A stretch of 64,000 nucleotides of DNA from Leucothrix arctica (GCF_003172895.1 NZ_QGKL01000010.1:62001-126000), one strand, 5' to 3'. Positions 1-9,979 are shown, counted from the stretch's first letter. Notes: generated from the sequence alone by a model not told the origin. A program made the numbers and translations.

Positions 1-413
1 GTTATTCGGTTAATCTGAGCGCGATTAGAAATGGTCAGCAGGGTGACCCTTTAGTTAAAAATGAGGACCGTATCGTTGTTAGCCGATTAGAGCAGCGTGT
101 GACGCTTGAGGGAGAGGTCGTTAGGCCGAGTGTCTACCCTTATAAAGATAAAATGACGGTGTTGCAGGCAATTGCATTAGGCGGTGGTCTTACTGGGCTT
201 GCTGCGCCAGAAAAGATTATTTTGTTTAGACGGAGTAATGGTGAAGAGCGGTTATACCATGTTGACTTATCTGCTATCCGTGCAGGTAAAAGTGTTGATC
301 CTTATATTGCTCACGATGATCGTATTGTTGTCCATCGCTCTAATAGTCGTTACTGGTTGAAAGAAGCTTCAACTGTTTTGGCACCGCTTAGTTTGCTTAA
401 TGGCTTGCTTTAA
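1..413 (+). CDS. Polysaccharide export outer-membrane protein, C-terminal fragment (Wza-like, SLBB repeats)
   Basis: The reading frame is open from base 3 to the stop at 411-413, so this is the 3' part of a gene that starts left of the window. Two similar repeats are visible: one around VNLSAIRNGQQGDP ending in EDRIVV, the other around VDLSAIRAGKSVDP ending in DDRIVV. Each is followed by LEGEV or a short tail, which is the SLBB pattern of periplasmic Wza/GfcE-type export proteins. Such proteins form the outer-membrane channel for capsule or exopolysaccharide and dock on a Wzc-type co-polymerase. That partner follows 34 bases downstream. An internal ATG at base 99 is not the true start because the SLBB repeat continues upstream of it. 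The N-terminal signal peptide and export domain lie outside the window. Confidence 0.85.
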   Translation, partial: YSVNLSAIRNGQQGDPLVKNEDRIVVSRLEQRVTLEGEVVRPSVYPYKDKMTVLQAIALGGGLTGLAAPEKIILFRRSNGEERLYHVDLSAIRAGKSVDPYIAHDDRIVVHRSNSRYWLKEASTVLAPLSLLNGLL

Positions 414-447
414 ATCTAGATATATTTCTCTTTAATGGATTGTTTGA

Positions 448-2697
448 ATGGATAACCAACATCTTGTCATTAACAATGGTAATGACGGTAAGCAGCTGTA
501 TATGTCTTCAGAGTTGCCTCAGCATGTAATGCCAACGCCTTCTGAGGGTGATCGTGACGATGAAATTGACCTTAAGGAGTTGTTCATTGTTTTAAGAAAG
601 CGCCTTTGGTTGATTATCCTTGTGGCGTTTCTAGTATTTGCGGCGTGTTTTGTTTTTACGTTAGGCATTGAGCCAACGTATAGAGCGTCAGCAAAAATCC
701 AGATTGAATCGGAAGATAGCGGACAGGTATTGAGTTTTGATGTGGCACTTGGAGAAAGTGGCAATGATGAATTTTACCAAACACAGTACGAATTATTAAA
801 GAGTTACACGCTAGCTAGCAAGGTTATTGATGACCTAGGGTTAGAGGAGTACTTCAGCTCAGGTTTAACGAGTGGTGGTGGGCTATTGGATAGGGTTGTA
901 AAAGTCTCTAAAGCGACTCTGTATGGCGAGGAAAAAGCTGCGGGGTTTCCGCTGGGAGAGTATCCAGCAGAGGAGCGTTTTATCTCTGGCTTGACGATTG
1001 CGCCTGTTAAGAAGTCTCAAATCGTAAAGGTGAGCTACGATAGTTCAGACCCTGAACTGTCGAAGAATATTGTTAATTCTATTTCTAAGCACTTTATTGA
1101 AATGACGTTAGCTAGGCGTTTTGATGCTGCGAAGGATGCGCAGAAGTTTTTGGACATAAAAGTGACTCAAGCGGCTAGTGACTTGGAGTTGTTGGAGCAA
1201 ACTCTGATTGATTATGCGAAAAAGGAATCTATTGTTCAGATCGATGGTGAGAGCTCTCAGAGTTTAAGTGCCCAAAAAACTGCAGAGTTGAGTGCTGCAC
1301 TGACAATAGCTCAGGGTGAGCGAATTGAGGCTGAGGCGCGTTATCGTGAGCTTAGCTCTTCTCAAGGGGTGGTAAGAGCGCTTGAAAGCCCTGCTTTGCA
1401 GTCGTTAAAGCAGACGGTTGTTGAGTTGCAAGGGGAGTATCAAAAAAACTTACAAAAGTATAAGTCAGGCTACCCATTAATGATCAGTATGCGGAAGCAA
1501 ATTTATCAATTCCAACAACAAATAGAGACTGAGACTGCGGCCATTAAAAGAGCGACAAGAGGTTCTTTGCAGGCTGTTTATTTAGCCGCTAAAGAGAAAG
1601 AGGCGAATTTAAAGTCTTCGTTAGGTCAGCAAAAAGATTTGTTACTGACTGAGCGTGATAAAGGAATTGAGTACGGAAGCTTGTTAAGACAGGTCAGTAT
1701 TAAGAGAAAAGTATATGAAGGATTGTTGCTACGTGCGACCGAGGTATCGATAGCGGCTGGGATAGGTACAAATAATATATCTGTAGTTGATTCCGCCATT
1801 TTGCCATACAAGGCTCAGTCACCAAATTTAAAAATGAACTTCGCTTTAGGCGGGGTTTTAGGCTTGATGTTAGGGGTGGTTATTGCCTTTTTACTTGAGT
1901 TTATGAGTAATGGGATTAAGTCTAGTGAGGAGCTTAAGAAGGCTCTGGGGTTGCCATTACTTGGTATTATTCCTATGGTTAAGGGGAAAGCGGGGAGTCA
2001 CTTCTTAGCAACATTTGATCATCCATCATCGGGTAGTGCTGAAGCTTTCCGTGCGGTACGAACAAACCTACTCTTTTCTAGTGCTGATGGTGTTCCTGAA
2101 GTCATTGCTGTGACAAGTTCTATTCCTTCAGAGGGTAAGTCTAGTAGCTGCATGAATATTGCGACTGCTTTTGCTCATGCGGGTAGCCGTGTTTTATTGG
2201 TTGATGCTGATATGAGAAAGCCGGTAGTTCATAAACAATTGAAGTTAGATAACTCTCTAGGTTTGAGTAGCTTCTTGTCTCATCAGGTTGAAATTGAAGA
2301 TGTTCTTCAAAAAACGCTTGTTGATGGCGTTTTTGCTATTACATCTGGGCCGATACCGCCAAACCCATCCGAGTTGTTATCAAGTAAGCGTTTGGAGAGT
2401 ATTTTTGATTTAGCCCCTGATCGTTTCGATATCATAATTGTTGATTCTCCACCTGTTATTGGCTTAGCAGATGCTTTGGTGATTTCAAACCGAGCGAAAG
2501 CGACTGTGCTCGTTTCTGCGTTTGATGCTGCTGATAAAAGAGCGATTCAAATAACTTTGGAGAAGTTGAAGCAGGCAAGGTCGAACTTATTAGGTGTTCT
2601 GTTCACCAAAGTTAAAGATGGCTATGGCTATTCATCGTACTACGGTGATGTTTACCAATACGAATATGGCGAGAATAATAAAAAATTGGCCGGATAG
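448..2697 (+). CDS. Wzc/GumC-type polysaccharide co-polymerase with tyrosine-kinase domain
   Basis: A 749-residue fused chain-length regulator and bacterial tyrosine kinase. An N-terminal Wzz domain has its first membrane segment near residues 54-72. A long periplasmic coiled-coil (GNVR-type) follows, and the second membrane segment is near 463-484. The cytoplasmic BY-kinase carries a Walker A (SIPSEGKSSS, near 557-566), Walker A' (LLVDADMRKP, near 583-592) and Walker B (IIIVDSPPV, near 664). The C-terminus holds a cluster of eight tyrosines (YGYSSYYGDVYQYEYG), the usual autophosphorylation tail. The family controls polymer length and couples polymerisation to export through a Wza-type channel, which here is the upstream gene. 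Length and domain order are normal. The polymer made cannot be told from this window. Confidence 0.93.
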   Translation: MDNQHLVINNGNDGKQLYMSSELPQHVMPTPSEGDRDDEIDLKELFIVLRKRLWLIILVAFLVFAACFVFTLGIEPTYRASAKIQIESEDSGQVLSFDVALGESGNDEFYQTQYELLKSYTLASKVIDDLGLEEYFSSGLTSGGGLLDRVVKVSKATLYGEEKAAGFPLGEYPAEERFISGLTIAPVKKSQIVKVSYDSSDPELSKNIVNSISKHFIEMTLARRFDAAKDAQKFLDIKVTQAASDLELLEQTLIDYAKKESIVQIDGESSQSLSAQKTAELSAALTIAQGERIEAEARYRELSSSQGVVRALESPALQSLKQTVVELQGEYQKNLQKYKSGYPLMISMRKQIYQFQQQIETETAAIKRATRGSLQAVYLAAKEKEANLKSSLGQQKDLLLTERDKGIEYGSLLRQVSIKRKVYEGLLLRATEVSIAAGIGTNNISVVDSAILPYKAQSPNLKMNFALGGVLGLMLGVVIAFLLEFMSNGIKSSEELKKALGLPLLGIIPMVKGKAGSHFLATFDHPSSGSAEAFRAVRTNLLFSSADGVPEVIAVTSSIPSEGKSSSCMNIATAFAHAGSRVLLVDADMRKPVVHKQLKLDNSLGLSSFLSHQVEIEDVLQKTLVDGVFAITSGPIPPNPSELLSSKRLESIFDLAPDRFDIIIVDSPPVIGLADALVISNRAKATVLVSAFDAADKRAIQITLEKLKQARSNLLGVLFTKVKDGYGYSSYYGDVYQYEYGENNKKLAG

Positions 2698-3027
2698 TGT
2701 TTTTAGGTTTTTAACTATTTTCCTTAAATAAATAGTTTCTTAATTGTTAATTAACTTCAGTTTCTCTAAGTGGTTTATTTTTAATAGTGGCTGCTCTCCA
2801 CTTGTGTCTGTCTATTGAGAAAAATCGTTTATTTCTTGGTGGTTTGTTTTTTTGGTGAGTTGAAATAGGTTTTTTAGCTTGTTATTTATGTTTGTTGTAT
2901 CAATAATAAATATTATCAGTCCCGTTATGTACTTTGCGTTTTGGTCGGAGTTATAATTATTCTCGTAGGGTGATTTTATTGTGTGTTCTTATAAGTCCGT
3001 AATTAATAAAGGTGTATGAGGTTTAAA
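2698..3027. other. 330-base AT-rich intergenic region without a recognisable gene
   Basis: I see no open frame with coding character here. A short inverted repeat, AACTATTT (2713-2720) with AAATAGTT (2730-2737), lies just after the wzc-like stop and may be a weak terminator, though it lacks a T run. A perfect TATAAT occurs at 2952-2957 but has no good -35 at the right distance. A promoter for the downstream lipoprotein gene is likely somewhere in this stretch, but I cannot place it firmly. Confidence 0.5.
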
Positions 3028-4824
3028 ATGAAATTTAATAAATTAGGTTTTTTCTTAGCGGGTTCTATCCTGTTGGGGGGATGTAGTAGTAGTAATGATC
3101 CTGAAGAAATTCAGCAGGCTGTATTGCAAGTCACCCCTGATGAGATAGCTTCAACGGTATCTCTTAGGTTGCAAGATGAGACTGGGGCAGGTGTAGCAGG
3201 AGTAATAGTATCCGTTGATGATCGTGACTTAGGTCTTATTGATGATGCTAGTGCTGAATTGACAACGAATGAATTTGGCTTCGTCTCTATTGTGTTAGCG
3301 GATGGTGTTAGCTCGGGTAGTTTACTCGTTACAGTAGATGACCCAGGCTTCGTTGAAGTAGCTCAAGAAGTCATTCTTGGTGAAGAAGCTGATGTCGAAG
3401 AGTTGTTAACACTTACCGCTTTACCAGAAGCTGGAGAGACAGCTGCTATCGTTGAGGTTAATGATGAAGGTGAAACTGAAGAAGTTATTTCATTAGCCAC
3501 TGAGCAGCCCTTTGTAGAGGAAGTTGTTGAAGTTGTTGATGATGAAGGTATTGCCGTATCAGTCCAAGGTAGTGTGTCTCGAATTGAAGAGACGACGGCA
3601 GATGAAGGTGAAGAAAGCACAGTGGTCGCTGAGATTTTGGTTCCTGAGTTGGTTGAGTTAAAGACAGAGGACGGAGAGCCCTCTGTTGGTGAGATTACTG
3701 TAACCGCCGCAGTCTATCAAAACTCTTCAGATGTAGCTTTGGACGCTTTTCCAGGTGGTCTTGAAGCTGGCGATAGCCTAGAGAACGAGTCTGAGGCACC
3801 TGAGGTTATCGTTTCTGATGATGCTCAAGAGTCAGATACAACAGGCTTTATTTCTGCTGGCTTTGTATCACTTGAAGTAACTGATTCTGAGGGTAAGGAT
3901 ATTACTCAGTTCGATGGCTCAACAGGGGTGGATATAGATGGTGACGGGGTTGAAGAGCAAGGCTTGCTGCTTACTTCCTTAGTATCTAAAGAAACAATAA
4001 ACCCAAATACTAACGAACTGGTTGCTATTGGCGATTCAATTCCTGTGTGGAGCTATGATGAAGAGACGGCAAAATGGACCTATGACGGTGAGGCTAATGT
4101 TTTTGAAGAGGCAGATAGTGATAACCTGAGAGCAAGATTTGCTGTAACTCACCTTAGTTATTGGAGCTTAGCATTTCGTGTTCCATACTGCTTTGGCATA
4201 AATGTTGTTGTATTTAGGACGCCAGACGGTGCTGTTGATCGCCGCCAATTGTCTGTAAATACAAGGTTAGATGCGGGTTATTCACGTACTACAAGGGTTA
4301 ACGGTGATGGCTTTTTATTAAGCATTAGATCTCCGCGAGAGAATGTGAAAATGACAGTATATGACCGAGCATCAGGGGAAGATATTGATATTCTTACTGT
4401 TAACGGTAACGAATATAGTCCTGAAGTGGGGTATAACTTTTGTCCAACTGATTTTGAGCTTCTAAAAAATGTTGTTCTCGAAGCCGCCCCCGTTACGGTT
4501 GATGTAAATGTTCAGGTTGAAACATCATGTCGTGATGAGTCATTAGATGAATTTCAAGCACCTCAGGCAGTAGCTAATTCAACGGTGTATCTACTTGATG
4601 AGGCTGGTCAGAGTGTAGTTTCATCGAGTCAGTCTGATACCGATGGCTTGTTGACATTTTCTGGTTTGGATGAAAACACGGCTTACAATATCTTTGCATC
4701 AGATAGTGTGACGTTTGGCCCACCGGTAGTTATACCATTTACACCAGGTACCGCATCTGATCCTCTTGTTGTTGACTTTGAGCAAGAATGTGTAGTCACC
4801 ACTGGTAGTGTTGGTGGTAACTAA
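3028..4824 (+). CDS. Large acidic lipoprotein with Ig/carboxypeptidase-regulatory-like modules, unknown function
   Basis: The product has a lipoprotein signal peptide with lipobox LLGGC, followed by a serine/asparagine stretch, so it is probably anchored in the outer membrane. I chose ATG 3028 over ATG 3016 because GAGG at 3018-3021 sits six bases ahead of it. The mature protein is very acidic and rich in Val, Glu and Asp. Two segments look like beta-sandwich regulatory modules: VSVDDRDLGLIDDASAEL near the N-terminus and STVYLLDEAGQSVVSSS near the C-terminus. A middle block (IPVWSYDEETAKWTYDGEA, then THLSYWSLAF) resembles a pattern seen in other bacterial surface lipoproteins. It lies between the Wzc-like kinase and yjbH, so a role in surface polysaccharide is plausible by position only. 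No enzymatic motif was recognised. Confidence 0.75.
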   Translation: MKFNKLGFFLAGSILLGGCSSSNDPEEIQQAVLQVTPDEIASTVSLRLQDETGAGVAGVIVSVDDRDLGLIDDASAELTTNEFGFVSIVLADGVSSGSLLVTVDDPGFVEVAQEVILGEEADVEELLTLTALPEAGETAAIVEVNDEGETEEVISLATEQPFVEEVVEVVDDEGIAVSVQGSVSRIEETTADEGEESTVVAEILVPELVELKTEDGEPSVGEITVTAAVYQNSSDVALDAFPGGLEAGDSLENESEAPEVIVSDDAQESDTTGFISAGFVSLEVTDSEGKDITQFDGSTGVDIDGDGVEEQGLLLTSLVSKETINPNTNELVAIGDSIPVWSYDEETAKWTYDGEANVFEEADSDNLRARFAVTHLSYWSLAFRVPYCFGINVVVFRTPDGAVDRRQLSVNTRLDAGYSRTTRVNGDGFLLSIRSPRENVKMTVYDRASGEDIDILTVNGNEYSPEVGYNFCPTDFELLKNVVLEAAPVTVDVNVQVETSCRDESLDEFQAPQAVANSTVYLLDEAGQSVVSSSQSDTDGLLTFSGLDENTAYNIFASDSVTFGPPVVIPFTPGTASDPLVVDFEQECVVTTGSVGGN

Positions 4825-4849
4825 TGCCAATTAGTTTGGTATAAAAAAT

Positions 4850-4882
4850 AAAGGCAGCTCTGGAAACAGAGTTGCCTTTTTT
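4850..4882 (+). terminator. Rho-independent terminator after the lipoprotein gene
   Basis: AAAGGCAGCTCTG pairs with CAGAGTTGCCTTT across a GAAA tetraloop, with a single G-T wobble, and is followed by a T run. It begins 25 bases after the stop at 4824 and ends 35 bases before yjbH. The lipoprotein transcript probably ends here, so yjbH is likely either separately promoted or reached by read-through. Confidence 0.88.
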
Positions 4883-4917
4883 GGTTGTAAAAAGATAACT
4901 TTCGAGGGATTTGGAAG

Positions 4918-6948
4918 ATGAGTTTTAAATATTTGAGTTCACTAACTCTAGGGATGATGGTGCTGAGTAGCGATGTTCTCTTGGCCGATGATGTAACTTA
5001 TACGGGCGCAACTGGTACCCTGTTTTTACCAAATGCTAATACCTTGGAGCAAGGGCGATTTGCTTATCAGTACAATAACTTCGGTGAAGAATTTTATAAA
5101 GATCAGTACAGTGAAACCTTTAATCACGTTATGACGATAGGGTTAACGCCTTTTTTAGAAATAGGGGGGCGTTTAACCGAATATTATAATCCTGGTCAGG
5201 TCCAAGATAACGGTATTAATGCAGGACGAAGAGATTTGTCCGCTAATGTTAAGGTGAAGTTACCTAAGCTTGGTTATGGTCTGCCAGATTTTGCCATAGG
5301 GGCGAATGACATTGCGGGTCAAGCTGTTCATTTTCGTAGTCAATATATTGTGGGTACGAAAGAGCTAGGAAAAGGTGTCTTTTCCATAGGTTATGGTGCT
5401 GGGGATAATCCTGAGTTAGAAGGTGCTTTTGCAAGTGCAAAGTATGATGTAACCAATAGTTTTAGCGTTATGGCAGAGTACGCGTCAGATAAGTATAACC
5501 TTGGTGCAAAGTATGATTTTAGCCAGTTATTGAAGTTACCCGTGGCTTTCACTGCAAGTATGCCTTTTGGTTCAGAAAACGATGACCATGACGAGTTAGT
5601 AGTTGGATTGTCTGTGTCGAAGTCTATAACAGCAGATAAGCGAAATAATGAAATTTCTAATAAAACCCCATTATCTTTTGACAGTAAAGGTGATGATTTT
5701 AGTTCATTGCTGGCAACGCTTAAGTCTTATGGTTTAGAGAGGATTTCATTGGGTAAAACTGCTAATGGTGAGTTAGTGATTGCCTATGAAAATAAAGTTT
5801 ATAATCATAGTTATTTAGATGGTATGGCCTTGGTTGCTGGAGCGGCGCTTAGGTATGTTAAGCACGATACAATGATTAATTTGGTTGTACTCGATAATCA
5901 GCTTGCGAAGCTTGCAGTGCGATTTCCATTGGTGACGCTTAAGGATTATTTTGTTAAAAATGATCTAAAGAGCAGGGCGCGGTTTACAGATCGGTTACGG
6001 GTTTGGTACCCAACGCAGGCATTTTTATCGCCTAAGCGCGTTCAGTGGCTTGAGGGTATGGCTTCAAAAAATAAAACTTGGTTTGATATAAGCATTCAAC
6101 CTAAGGTGAAGACTGTTATAGGTCATGAGTGGTCTGAGGGTGAATACTCATTGGCTGCAAGAGCTGATCTTGATGTGCCTTTGTGGCGTGGTGCTAGTTT
6201 GCATGTTGCAGGCTCTGCTCCAGTTTCAAATAGTACTCTGTTTGATGATGGGCGTGTCTTTGCCCAGTCGCGCCAACAGTCAGGTTTAAATGAAGCTTTG
6301 ATTCAGCAGGTGATTAAACCTTCAAGTACTTCTGTTGTTGCTGGTAGTGCAGGAGTATTGGAAGTACAAAACGATATGTACTATACCTTGCAATCAGAAG
6401 CTAGTTTGACGTCAAGTTCAGGAAATTCGGGGATATATGCCAAAGCCGCTACTTTTGAATCAAAGGATGATAGTGACTCTGATTTAATTAATGTGGGTTT
6501 GGTTTCTGTGAGACAGGATTTTCCGAAGTATGCGGCGAGTGTAGAGCTTGGTTATGGTAAGTTCTTTGAAGAAGATACCGGAATTAGGTTAGACCTTACT
6601 CGACAATTTGGTGCCGCAGATGTTTCTAGCTACGTTAAATATCTTGATACAGATAATATTGAGGCAGGGCTTCAACTTACCCTACCTTTGACACCGAGAA
6701 AAGACTTCAAACGTGGGGCTTTACTCGTAAGAGGTAATGAGCACTGGTCTTATAGTCAAGGTTCAACTATTAAAGACCCTTTAGTGAGTGGCGGTAACCC
6801 TATTCGTTTAAATAAGCTTCAGAACCCAGCATCTCATAAAAATCTCAAAGATGATTTTTATGAGAATCAACGTTTAAGTCCTGCTTACTTAAAAGCAAAT
6901 GTTCATAGGCTACGCGAAGCTTATGTTAATCTGAATGGCAGACGATAA
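4918..6948 (+). CDS. yjbH: YjbH-family outer-membrane protein (exopolysaccharide-associated)
   Basis: A 676-residue protein with an N-terminal signal peptide (hydrophobic stretch to about VLLA). The start of the mature protein (TGATGTLFLPNANTLEQGRF, then LTPFLEIGGRLTEYYNPG) is typical of the YjbH/DUF940 family, whose members are predicted beta-barrel outer-membrane proteins. Many alternating hydrophobic/polar strands ending in Tyr, Phe or Leu run through the sequence. In Escherichia coli yjbEFGH is an exopolysaccharide operon, and here the gene follows Wza- and Wzc-like genes, so a role in polysaccharide secretion is likely. GAGGGA at 4904-4909 supports the ATG at 4918. YjbE, YjbF and YjbG homologues are not next to it. 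The exact function of the family is not established. Confidence 0.85.
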   Translation: MSFKYLSSLTLGMMVLSSDVLLADDVTYTGATGTLFLPNANTLEQGRFAYQYNNFGEEFYKDQYSETFNHVMTIGLTPFLEIGGRLTEYYNPGQVQDNGINAGRRDLSANVKVKLPKLGYGLPDFAIGANDIAGQAVHFRSQYIVGTKELGKGVFSIGYGAGDNPELEGAFASAKYDVTNSFSVMAEYASDKYNLGAKYDFSQLLKLPVAFTASMPFGSENDDHDELVVGLSVSKSITADKRNNEISNKTPLSFDSKGDDFSSLLATLKSYGLERISLGKTANGELVIAYENKVYNHSYLDGMALVAGAALRYVKHDTMINLVVLDNQLAKLAVRFPLVTLKDYFVKNDLKSRARFTDRLRVWYPTQAFLSPKRVQWLEGMASKNKTWFDISIQPKVKTVIGHEWSEGEYSLAARADLDVPLWRGASLHVAGSAPVSNSTLFDDGRVFAQSRQQSGLNEALIQQVIKPSSTSVVAGSAGVLEVQNDMYYTLQSEASLTSSSGNSGIYAKAATFESKDDSDSDLINVGLVSVRQDFPKYAASVELGYGKFFEEDTGIRLDLTRQFGAADVSSYVKYLDTDNIEAGLQLTLPLTPRKDFKRGALLVRGNEHWSYSQGSTIKDPLVSGGNPIRLNKLQNPASHKNLKDDFYENQRLSPAYLKANVHRLREAYVNLNGRR

Positions 6949-6961
6949 TTTTTTGTAAGAG

Positions 6962-8248
6962 TCATATGTTTCTAGACATTACTTTAGATTTTCTACTGGA
7001 GTTATAGAGGGCCTTTTTGTGTGATGGAAGGTTCTCTATACTATCTGACACAAAGCCACGTTCTTTAAACCAATCTATTGATTGTGTGGTAAGGCATATT
7101 AGCTTTTTAACGTTTGCTTTTTTAGCCAGTGCTATAATATGGCTGACTAGTTTTATTCCTCTTTGTCCTGATCTGTAATCCTTGTGTATTGCTAAACAAG
7201 CTAACTCTGCGGACCTGTTTTCTTCAATGATGTATAGCGCTGCGCAGCCGATTACTTTCCCATCACGCTCAATAATGCTGAAGTTTGCAATATCAAGCTC
7301 TACTTGTTCCCTTGATCGTTTGGTTAAAATACCTTGATCTTCTAGTGGCCGAATCAGGTCCAAAATTCCTTGTACATCATCGATACTAGCTTCTCTTGGC
7401 TCGTCATACTGACTGTTGTCAATCATGGTGCCAGTACCATCGCGGGTATATAGCTCAAGCAGTAACCCGCCATCTGTATCAGCTGCGATCAAATGGGCGC
7501 GCTCAACACCATTGCGCATGGCGTGGCTGATTTCTTGGAACATCTGTTCATTAGAGGTGCTTTTGATTTCATCCAGCTTCTTTAGATTTAGCTCTTCGGG
7601 TAGTTCAGGCAAGTTTGTTTTGTCGTGAATGAAAATAAGCTTGTCCGCTTTAAGCTTGCTGGCAGTAAAGCCCGCGACTTCTTCAAACCGTAAGTTATAA
7701 ATTTGTCCCGTAGGGGAATAGCCCAATGGCGAGAGTAATACGATATTGCCGTTTTCCAGTAATTGCTCAAGTTGTAGCTCGTTAACTTTACGTACTTTTC
7801 CAGTATGCAGATGGTCAAAGCCATCAATAACACCAACCGGTTTTGCGGTTAAGAAGTTCCCAGAGATAATACCTAGGCTGTTGTTAACAATAGGTGGTCG
7901 GTTTAATGCTCGGTTTAGATGGTTTTCAATTTCGAGCCTTGCCGCACCAATCGCAGCCTTGGATAGCTCAAGTGTCTTGTCGTCGGTAATCCGCAAGCCG
8001 TTGTGAATGATACCTTGGTGTTTATGAGCAGTTAGCTGTGCCTCAATCTGTGCGCGTGCACCGTGAACGAGAATGATGCGAGCCCCAAGTGTTGACAGTA
8101 GGGCTACATCACTAAGCAGCTTACGAATCGCGTCATGTTGTAAAATGCTGCCCGAAATGGCGATAACGAACGTTTTTCCCCGATGCATGTGAATGTAGGG
8201 AGCGGCTTCCCGAAAGAAACCAACTAAGCTGCTGTGATTGAATGACAT
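6962..8248 (-). CDS. argA: Amino-acid N-acetyltransferase (N-acetylglutamate synthase)
   Basis: Makes N-acetylglutamate from glutamate and acetyl-CoA, the first step of arginine synthesis. The 428-residue protein has the two-part ArgA layout. The N-terminal amino-acid-kinase-like domain contains FREAAPYIHMHRGKTFVIAI and ILVHGARAQIEAQL, and provides arginine feedback binding in the family. A C-terminal GNAT domain from about residue 285 has LACLAIHKDYRSGQRGIKLV as its acetyl-CoA loop and LTTQSIDWFKERGF near the end. Length is close to the usual 430-445. It lies 35 bases downstream of yraN on the same strand and may be co-transcribed with it. It converges on yjbH with only 13 bases between the stops, and I saw no terminator there. 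Confidence 0.93.
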   Translation of the reverse strand: MSFNHSSLVGFFREAAPYIHMHRGKTFVIAISGSILQHDAIRKLLSDVALLSTLGARIILVHGARAQIEAQLTAHKHQGIIHNGLRITDDKTLELSKAAIGAARLEIENHLNRALNRPPIVNNSLGIISGNFLTAKPVGVIDGFDHLHTGKVRKVNELQLEQLLENGNIVLLSPLGYSPTGQIYNLRFEEVAGFTASKLKADKLIFIHDKTNLPELPEELNLKKLDEIKSTSNEQMFQEISHAMRNGVERAHLIAADTDGGLLLELYTRDGTGTMIDNSQYDEPREASIDDVQGILDLIRPLEDQGILTKRSREQVELDIANFSIIERDGKVIGCAALYIIEENRSAELACLAIHKDYRSGQRGIKLVSHIIALAKKANVKKLICLTTQSIDWFKERGFVSDSIENLPSHKKALYNSSRKSKVMSRNI

Positions 8249-8283
8249 GTTTGGTTCGACTATGTTGTAAGTGGTGAGTAGCC

Positions 8284-8673
8284 CTAAAAGCCATCAAATG
8301 CGCTAGGGATCCAATTAATTTCATTATCACCCTCGATGGCGACAACGTCAAAACGCATACAACTCTTTGGCGCATACTTTTGATGGTAAAAAAGTGCAGT
8401 ACGAATGATCTTTCGTTGCTTACTTCGGGTAACGCTCGCTGCCGCCCCTCCAAAGTCTTTATTCCGTCTAAATCGCACTTCTATAAATACTAAGCTTTCA
8501 CCCTGCTGCATAATGAGATCAATCTCGCCCATGCGGCAGCTAAAGTTCTGGGTGATCAGCGTGAGTCCTTGTGCTTGTAAGTATTCACACGCTCGCTGCT
8601 CTTGTGACTCGCCTTTAAGTTGGCGAGTGGTCGCAGCGGCAGTGGTTTTTGGTGTATATTGCTGCTCGTTCAT
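8284..8673 (-). CDS. yraN: YraN family (UPF0102) nuclease-fold protein
   Basis: A 129-residue protein with the YraN signature: EQRACEYLQAQGLTLITQNF, then GEIDLIMQQGESLVFIEVRF. The E, D and ExR pattern is that of the restriction-endonuclease-like fold, but the family's biochemical role is not known. The gene is divergent from rsmI, the arrangement also seen in Escherichia coli. The first residues (MNEQQYTPKTTAAATTRQLKG) are low in complexity and may be a disordered leader. It is followed closely by argA on the same strand. Confidence 0.92.
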   Translation of the reverse strand: MNEQQYTPKTTAAATTRQLKGESQEQRACEYLQAQGLTLITQNFSCRMGEIDLIMQQGESLVFIEVRFRRNKDFGGAAASVTRSKQRKIIRTALFYHQKYAPKSCMRFDVVAIEGDNEINWIPSAFDGF

Positions 8674-8754
8674 GGGTGTACGTCGTTTATTTTTATAGTG
8701 TTAAATACCTTAGCATGTGACGCTACGCCAGACACTTTTGACAGGAAATATGGT

Positions 8755-9600
8755 ATGCAAATCGAAGCCGGCACTTTATATATAGTAGCGACTCCTATCG
8801 GTAACTTGGGTGATATGACGCATCGTGCAATAGAAGTATTGTCTGGTGTAGATAAAGTGTGCGCTGAGGATACGCGTAATAGCCGACGCTTATTAACTCA
8901 TTTTGGTATTCAGCAAACGCTTGTGGCGATACATGACCATAATGAGCGAGATAAGCTTGGCCAGTTGACAGAGTGGTTGAAAGCGGGTGAGAGCTTGGCC
9001 CTTATAAGTGATGCCGGTACGCCATTAATTAGTGACCCTGGTTATCATCTTGTGCAGCATCTGCGTAAAGAGGGTGTCAAAGTTGTCCCAATCCCAGGTG
9101 CAAGCGCCATTATCGCGGCTTTGTCAGTTGCTGGCTTGGCGACTGACCGTTTTGTCTTTGAAGGTTTCTTGCCTGCTAAGACGGTTGGTCGTAAGCAGAT
9201 GTATCAAAAGGCGACGCAGCAAACGTGTACTCAAGTTTATTACGAGTCAAGTCATCGCATAGTGGCGAGTGTGCGTGACTTGATCGATATTATTGAGCTA
9301 GATCGGCAGGTTGTAGTGTGTCGTGAACTAACAAAGTTGTTTGAACAGTCATTCGCGGGAACCGCTACAGAGTTACTAGATTGGTTAGAATCTGACTCAA
9401 ATCATCAAAAAGGTGAGTTTGTGTTGATGATTCAGGGCGCGCTCCCCACCGAAGAAACATCGGGCATGGCATTGGAGCCGTTATTGAAGCTGTTGATGGC
9501 TGAGCTATCAGTCAAGCAAAGTGCTGGTTTAGCGTCCAAAATCACCGGTGAAAACAAAAACGCCTGTTATAAAAAGGCAATGGCGCTGAAAGAGCTATGA
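8755..9600 (+). CDS. rsmI: 16S rRNA (cytidine1402-2'-O)-methyltransferase
   Basis: Methylates the ribose of C1402 in 16S rRNA using SAM. The 281-residue protein opens with AGTLYIVATPIGNLGDMTHRA, the hallmark of the tetrapyrrole-methylase-like RsmI family. It also has CAEDTRNSRRLL, LISDAGTPLISDPG and PIPGASAIIAAL. I placed the start at ATG 8755, preceded by AGGAAA at 8742-8747. The longer frame from 8620 would read back into yraN on the opposite strand and adds nothing conserved. Length agrees with E. coli RsmI (286). rnpB follows 28 bases after the stop. Confidence 0.95.
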   Translation: MQIEAGTLYIVATPIGNLGDMTHRAIEVLSGVDKVCAEDTRNSRRLLTHFGIQQTLVAIHDHNERDKLGQLTEWLKAGESLALISDAGTPLISDPGYHLVQHLRKEGVKVVPIPGASAIIAALSVAGLATDRFVFEGFLPAKTVGRKQMYQKATQQTCTQVYYESSHRIVASVRDLIDIIELDRQVVVCRELTKLFEQSFAGTATELLDWLESDSNHQKGEFVLMIQGALPTEETSGMALEPLLKLLMAELSVKQSAGLASKITGENKNACYKKAMALKEL

Positions 9601-9628
9601 TGCATCAGTCTTCTTTGTTAGTATCCCG

Positions 9629-9979
<351 letters not shown>

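Noticed and set aside
8620-8754. Longer rsmI start at 8620
   Set aside because: It overlaps yraN on the other strand; AGGAAA and the conserved MQIEAGTLYIVATP start point to 8755.
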